Assembly: GCA_001804815.1 (NCBI GenBank)
Contig: MHBI01000108.1
Coordinates: 1 to 64,000 of the forward strand
DNA length: 64,000 nt
Direction of reading: 5' to 3'
Origin: Lentisphaerae bacterium GWF2_50_93
GTDB lineage: Bacteria > Verrucomicrobiota > Lentisphaeria > Victivallales > GWF2-50-93
The number at the start of each line of letters is the position of its first letter. Position 1 is the first letter of the stretch. The notes under the pieces are model-generated. The model was given only the letters and a program-made list of their open reading frames with translations. It did no database searches and was not told the origin of the DNA. Shown one piece after another: positions 60,739-64,000 of the stretch. Made by a program: the position numbers and the translations under genes.

Positions 60739-62136
60739 ATGAGCAATAAACTGCCTGGACTTGGAATATGCACCCATTTCGGACGCCGTGACCAGGGATG
60801 GAAGGCGGAGCATCTTGTCCCGCTCGCAAAGGAGATGGGAGTGTCGCTGGTCAGGGACGAGATCGAATGGCACAGCGTTGAAAAGGAAAAAGGGAAATAT
60901 GAGATCTCCCAGGCCAACCATGACTGGCTGAAGAAAGTCTCCGACGCCGGCATGGGGATCAATTTCGTACTCCTCTATGGCAACAGCATCTATGAGAATC
61001 CCCTGGATCCCAAGGCGTTTGCGAACTTCGCAAAATTCATGGCGGAGGAACTCGTCGGGAAATACAACATCGTGTCGTTCGAGATCTGGAACGAGCCGAC
61101 AAACTTCCAGTTCCTGAAACAATATGGAGGCCCCTGGAGCGGGAAGGAACCATGCCTCTGGCTGGAGAAATTCGCTGAACTCGTCGCCGGAACAGCGTCG
61201 GTCCTGAAAAAAACAGTACCGCAGATACCGCTTATCGCCGCTCCCGGAGATCCGCAGTTCTTCCACATGGCGATGCGTTATCCCGAATCCCTGAAAGACA
61301 TCGATGCGGTCGCATCGCACCCCTACCCCAGCCGATTTCCTCCGGAAACTGTTCCGTGGGGCGGATTGCAGATCCATGAACGCGACGGCATATCCGTCGC
61401 CGACGACGATCACAGCTACTTCTCCCTATGGCGCCGCACGCAGGAGCAGTGCAGGAAATATCTCGGGCGCGAACTCGCCCTCCATGCCACAGAATGGGGC
61501 TATTCGACCTACGACCACCACCGCAAAGGACACAACATGGCAGGATATTCGGAATCCGCCCAGGCGATGTACCTTGCGCGCGGAATAATCCTCACAATGG
61601 CCGCCGGAGTTGAATCGATCTACCTCTACGATTTCATGGACGATGGAATGAACCGCTACGAACTCGAAGACAATTTTGGAATGGTGCGCCACGAAGCGAG
61701 ATGCTATGAGAAAAAACCGTCTTGGCATACGCTCAGACGCCTTTCGGAAATGCTGTCGCCTGAGTGGTCAAAGGTGGCCAGTCCGCCAGCAAAACTTAAT
61801 GTCGAAATAAATCCTCTCCCGTACAACAGCGATCTCTGGCAGCATCCCGTGAAGGAACCATATCTCTGCATCAACGCCCCCCAGTTCCACTGGTTCAAAG
61901 TCGGAAGGGACATGGTATCCTTTGTCTGGAGGGGCGGCCGCATCAGCGGTGAATACAGGGATCCGGTCGGCTGCATTGAATGGGACAATGCCCCGGATTT
62001 CAGACGCATAGAAATGTTCGATCTGTACTCCGGACAGATGCTGCCTGTCAATCCTTTGGTTGAAAAAGGCAAGCTGATCCTACCGGAAGTCCCAGTAGGA
62101 GGATCGCCGGCAGCGATCCGCTGGATGCCGACTTAA
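60739..62136 (+). CDS. GH-A-like glycoside hydrolase, apparently cytoplasmic
   Basis: 465 aa from ATG 60739 (weak GGGAA; the ATG at 60724 has none). TIM-barrel clan GH-A with acid/base in EIWNEPTNF (Glu119) and nucleophile in HATEWGYSTY (Glu252), which resembles GH39/GH5-like enzymes. An opening of GLGICTHFGRRDQGW and no signal peptide point to cytoplasmic action on imported oligosaccharides. The C-terminal ~90 residues form a sandwich (FSFVWRGG-like VSFVWRGGRISGEYRDPVG). Divergent from regulator B. Confidence 0.85.
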   Translation: MSNKLPGLGICTHFGRRDQGWKAEHLVPLAKEMGVSLVRDEIEWHSVEKEKGKYEISQANHDWLKKVSDAGMGINFVLLYGNSIYENPLDPKAFANFAKFMAEELVGKYNIVSFEIWNEPTNFQFLKQYGGPWSGKEPCLWLEKFAELVAGTASVLKKTVPQIPLIAAPGDPQFFHMAMRYPESLKDIDAVASHPYPSRFPPETVPWGGLQIHERDGISVADDDHSYFSLWRRTQEQCRKYLGRELALHATEWGYSTYDHHRKGHNMAGYSESAQAMYLARGIILTMAAGVESIYLYDFMDDGMNRYELEDNFGMVRHEARCYEKKPSWHTLRRLSEMLSPEWSKVASPPAKLNVEINPLPYNSDLWQHPVKEPYLCINAPQFHWFKVGRDMVSFVWRGGRISGEYRDPVGCIEWDNAPDFRRIEMFDLYSGQMLPVNPLVEKGKLILPEVPVGGSPAAIRWMPT

Positions 62137-62224
62137 AGTAGGGACATGCTTTAGCTTGTCCCATGTATTAAGAAAGATGATACACCCTGAAGGGCGTATC
62201 TACTTAAAAACAAGGAGGAAGAAC
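62135..62224. repeat. R2 copy before the secreted-protein gene
   Basis: A diverged pair (GTAGGGACATGCTTTAGCTT and ATACACCCTGAAGGGCGTAT) lies between the glycosidase stop and the next gene SD. Confidence 0.65.
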
Positions 62225-62962
62225 ATGAAAATATACAGGACGATGTCGATACTGATGGCTCTGGCCGTCTTTTCCACAGCTGCTTTCGCAGCCAAGGACG
62301 AGAAGAAGGATGCGAAGGACGACAAGAAGGAGGAAGGAGAAGGCATCCAGATCAAACTCGGCAAGGACATATCGCGCGACTGGAAGGATGTGAAGTCGGA
62401 CAAGTACGCATACGGTCCCAGGCAGGACTATGATTCAAAGACAAAAGTCACGCACGTCTACCTCCCCTACGGCAACAATGTCAAGCTATACGGCGAAGTG
62501 ACCGGCAGATTCACTGATCCCGAACCAGGAAAAGTCGGAACATTCCACAGCGTCGACGGCGGGACTAATGCGGTGCTCACCTACAAGCTTATGTTCGACA
62601 AGCCGATTTCATCATTCACTTTCTCGTCCGGACGTTTTGAATACGGGCTCTCAGACGGCACCTGCGCCGGAGTCGAATACAGCATCGACGGGAATGCCTG
62701 GAGGAATATCAGGGAGGAAAAAGGTTCGGGGGCGCTTGATGAGCAGACAATCGGGAAAATGGTATCCGAATTCAAGGCCGACAACCTCAAGACAAAAAAA
62801 CTGTACATCCGGTATTATTCGAGGAGCCTGAAGAATCCAAAGGAGCTGTGGGGCGCCGGACGCTGGATAAAGCTGTGGCTGGCCGGAGATCCCGAATGGG
62901 GTGATGTCGCGACAACCTTCTTCATACATCAGCCCCAGATCTGGGTGACGGCGGCTAAGTAA
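62225..62962 (+). CDS. Secreted protein of unknown function
   Basis: 245 aa from ATG 62225 (AAGGAGGAAGAAC upstream; the frame opens to 62156). Signal peptide SILMALAVFSTAAFAA, then a short highly charged stretch (KDEKKDAKDDKKEEGEG) and a beta-sandwich-like domain with SISFxFxSGRFEYGLSDG-like pattern (SSFTFSSGRFEYGLSDGTCA) and VEYSIDGNAWRNI. The last part (LYIRYYSRSLKNP, GRWIKLWLAGDPEWG) resembles the F5/8-type or CBM-like discoidin folds only in general. In the glycosidase operon, so a glycan-binding role is possible. Confidence 0.75.
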   Translation: MKIYRTMSILMALAVFSTAAFAAKDEKKDAKDDKKEEGEGIQIKLGKDISRDWKDVKSDKYAYGPRQDYDSKTKVTHVYLPYGNNVKLYGEVTGRFTDPEPGKVGTFHSVDGGTNAVLTYKLMFDKPISSFTFSSGRFEYGLSDGTCAGVEYSIDGNAWRNIREEKGSGALDEQTIGKMVSEFKADNLKTKKLYIRYYSRSLKNPKELWGAGRWIKLWLAGDPEWGDVATTFFIHQPQIWVTAAK

Positions 62963-63055
62963 GAAGTAGGTACGGCCTTTAGGCTGTACCATGAATTTAA
63001 TTAAACGGATGGTACAGCCTGAAGACCGTACCTACTTAAACAGGAGATATCATAG
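62963..63055. repeat. R2 inverted pair
   Basis: GTAGGTACGGCCTTTAGGCT (62966) and its complement ending GACCGTACCTAC (63037) flank AATTTAATTAAA. They form a long imperfect stem between two genes. Confidence 0.8.
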
Positions 63056-64000
63056 ATGAGTTTTCCAATTGCAATTCCAGATTTGGGCACTATCACGAAG
63101 GACTCCGGATTCATTCCGATGGAGAAATGCAGTGACGGCAAGTTCCAGGTCGGCAGGGACGGAGTCAAAACCATAACCGCAACTGGCGACAAGAAGGTTG
63201 AATTCATCGCCTGGGACTACCACACCGTCGCATACGTCAAATCATCCATGGGCTATCCCGCATACTATCCCGTGCATCCTGTGAAGATGAAGAAGCCTGT
63301 AAAGGCCGTGCTGATGGATCTCGACGGCACGACCGTCAGGAGCGAGGAGTTCTGGATCTGGATCATCGAGATGACCACCGCAAGCCTTCTGGACAACCCG
63401 AAATTCAAGCTCGAACAGTCCGATCTTCCGTTCGTCTCCGGGCACAGCGTCTCCGAACATCTGAAATACTGCACGAAGAAATACTGTCCGGATAAGACCG
63501 TTGAGGAAGCCAGGCATTTCTATTTCCACCACACCCACCACGAGATGGATGAGATCATGAAGGGCAGAGGCAGGAAAGGCGCGTTCAAACCTTCCCCTGG
63601 CATCAAGGAATTCCTCTACGAGCTCAAGGCGATGAAAGTGAAACTTGGTCTTGTGACATCAGGGCTTTACGAGAAGGCATATCCGGAAATATTGTCGGCG
63701 TTCGACACGCTGGGAATGGGAGATCCGAAGGAGTTCTACGACGCCATAATCACCGCCGGCTTCCCTCTCAGGAAGGGCGAAGTCGGAACTCTCGGCGAAC
63801 TCTCCCCGAAGCCGCACCCGTGGCTATACGCCGAAACATGCAGGGTCGGACTAGGCATCGAGTTCTCCGACAGGAATTCAGTGGTCGGCATCGAGGACAG
63901 CGGCGCTGGCGTCTGCTCGATCAGGCTTGCCGGCTATCCAACAATAGGAATAGCCGACGGCAACATCATACAGAGCGGAACCAGGGAGCTCTGCTGCCAC
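63056..64000 (+). CDS. HAD-superfamily hydrolase with N-terminal extension (cut by window end)
   Basis: At least 315 codons, open at the right edge. AGGAG precedes the ATG. After an ~80-residue N-terminal region unlike typical HADs, motif I reads VLMDLDGTTVRSEE (Asp88, Asp90). Motif II is LVTSG, motif III the Lys in SPKPHPW, and motif IV GIEDSGAG. The cap is an alpha-helical insertion between motifs I and II, as in beta-phosphoglucomutase and related sugar phosphatases. Position next to the glycosidase genes suggests sugar-phosphate metabolism; that is inference. Confidence 0.8.
   Translation, partial: MSFPIAIPDLGTITKDSGFIPMEKCSDGKFQVGRDGVKTITATGDKKVEFIAWDYHTVAYVKSSMGYPAYYPVHPVKMKKPVKAVLMDLDGTTVRSEEFWIWIIEMTTASLLDNPKFKLEQSDLPFVSGHSVSEHLKYCTKKYCPDKTVEEARHFYFHHTHHEMDEIMKGRGRKGAFKPSPGIKEFLYELKAMKVKLGLVTSGLYEKAYPEILSAFDTLGMGDPKEFYDAIITAGFPLRKGEVGTLGELSPKPHPWLYAETCRVGLGIEFSDRNSVVGIEDSGAGVCSIRLAGYPTIGIADGNIIQSGTRELCCH

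Overview
The window is about 64 kb of an accessory-rich chromosome that looks like Lentisphaerota (Victivallales-like), or a close relative in the PVC superphylum. This is inferred from gene content, not from a marker phylogeny. The evidence is a swarm of prepilin-type FTLIELLVVIAIIAILAALL proteins with C-terminal DGH[AV] signatures, many PQQ-like beta-propellers, GntR-type regulators fused to sugar-binding domains, and secreted glycoside hydrolases. No rRNA, phage, CRISPR array or intact transposase was seen.

Left end (1-1.4 kb): decayed defence-type genes. A DUF4062/RecG-like gene is broken next to a perfect 20-bp palindrome, and a restriction-endonuclease gene survives only as its two fused ends. 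1.5-21 kb: a large, mostly minus-strand cluster. It encodes two PQQ-like propellers, an NHL-like propeller, a tiny Tat-exported Cys protein, a Tat ferredoxin, a NapH/NosR-like membrane polyferredoxin, a small 2-TM protein, a soluble ferredoxin, a radical SAM enzyme, a DUF116-polyprenyl synthase fusion, a prenyltransferase-beta-like barrel and a squalene-hopene-cyclase-like enzyme. An AbiE-type toxin-antitoxin pair follows, then another PQQ-like propeller and a GT4 glycosyltransferase. The genes from 9.2 to 17.9 kb overlap or nearly touch, so they probably form one operon. I read it as a terpenoid-synthesis plus membrane electron-transfer system that I cannot match to a described pathway.

21-39 kb: housekeeping and small accessory genes. 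These are tRNA-Arg, rpsB-tsf with a structured leader, a ParE/RelE-type toxin-antitoxin pair, rdgC, an L,D-transpeptidase, dxs, ppx and ppk1, an orphan PilM-PilN fusion and phosphofructokinase. A twice-repeated cassette of two unnamed small proteins (a SWDHxxW protein and a CxWC...HGICPxC protein) follows, with a third SWDH copy nearby.

39-64 kb: a polysaccharide-oriented region. It holds eight prepilin-like proteins (seven full length, one internally deleted) and one fossil leader, two long multidomain GH-A-like enzymes, a GH16 enzyme, a free-standing copy of a carbohydrate-binding-like module, three GntR/periplasmic-binding-fold regulators, a second GH-A enzyme and a HAD phosphatase/mutase cut by the window edge. 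Two of the three regulators are joined by ATGA overlaps to pseudopilin genes, so sugar sensing and pseudopilin production appear translationally linked. Five of the nine pseudopilin leaders carry a covarying inverted repeat inside the coding sequence. Intergenic spaces throughout are filled by at least four families of short palindromic repeats.
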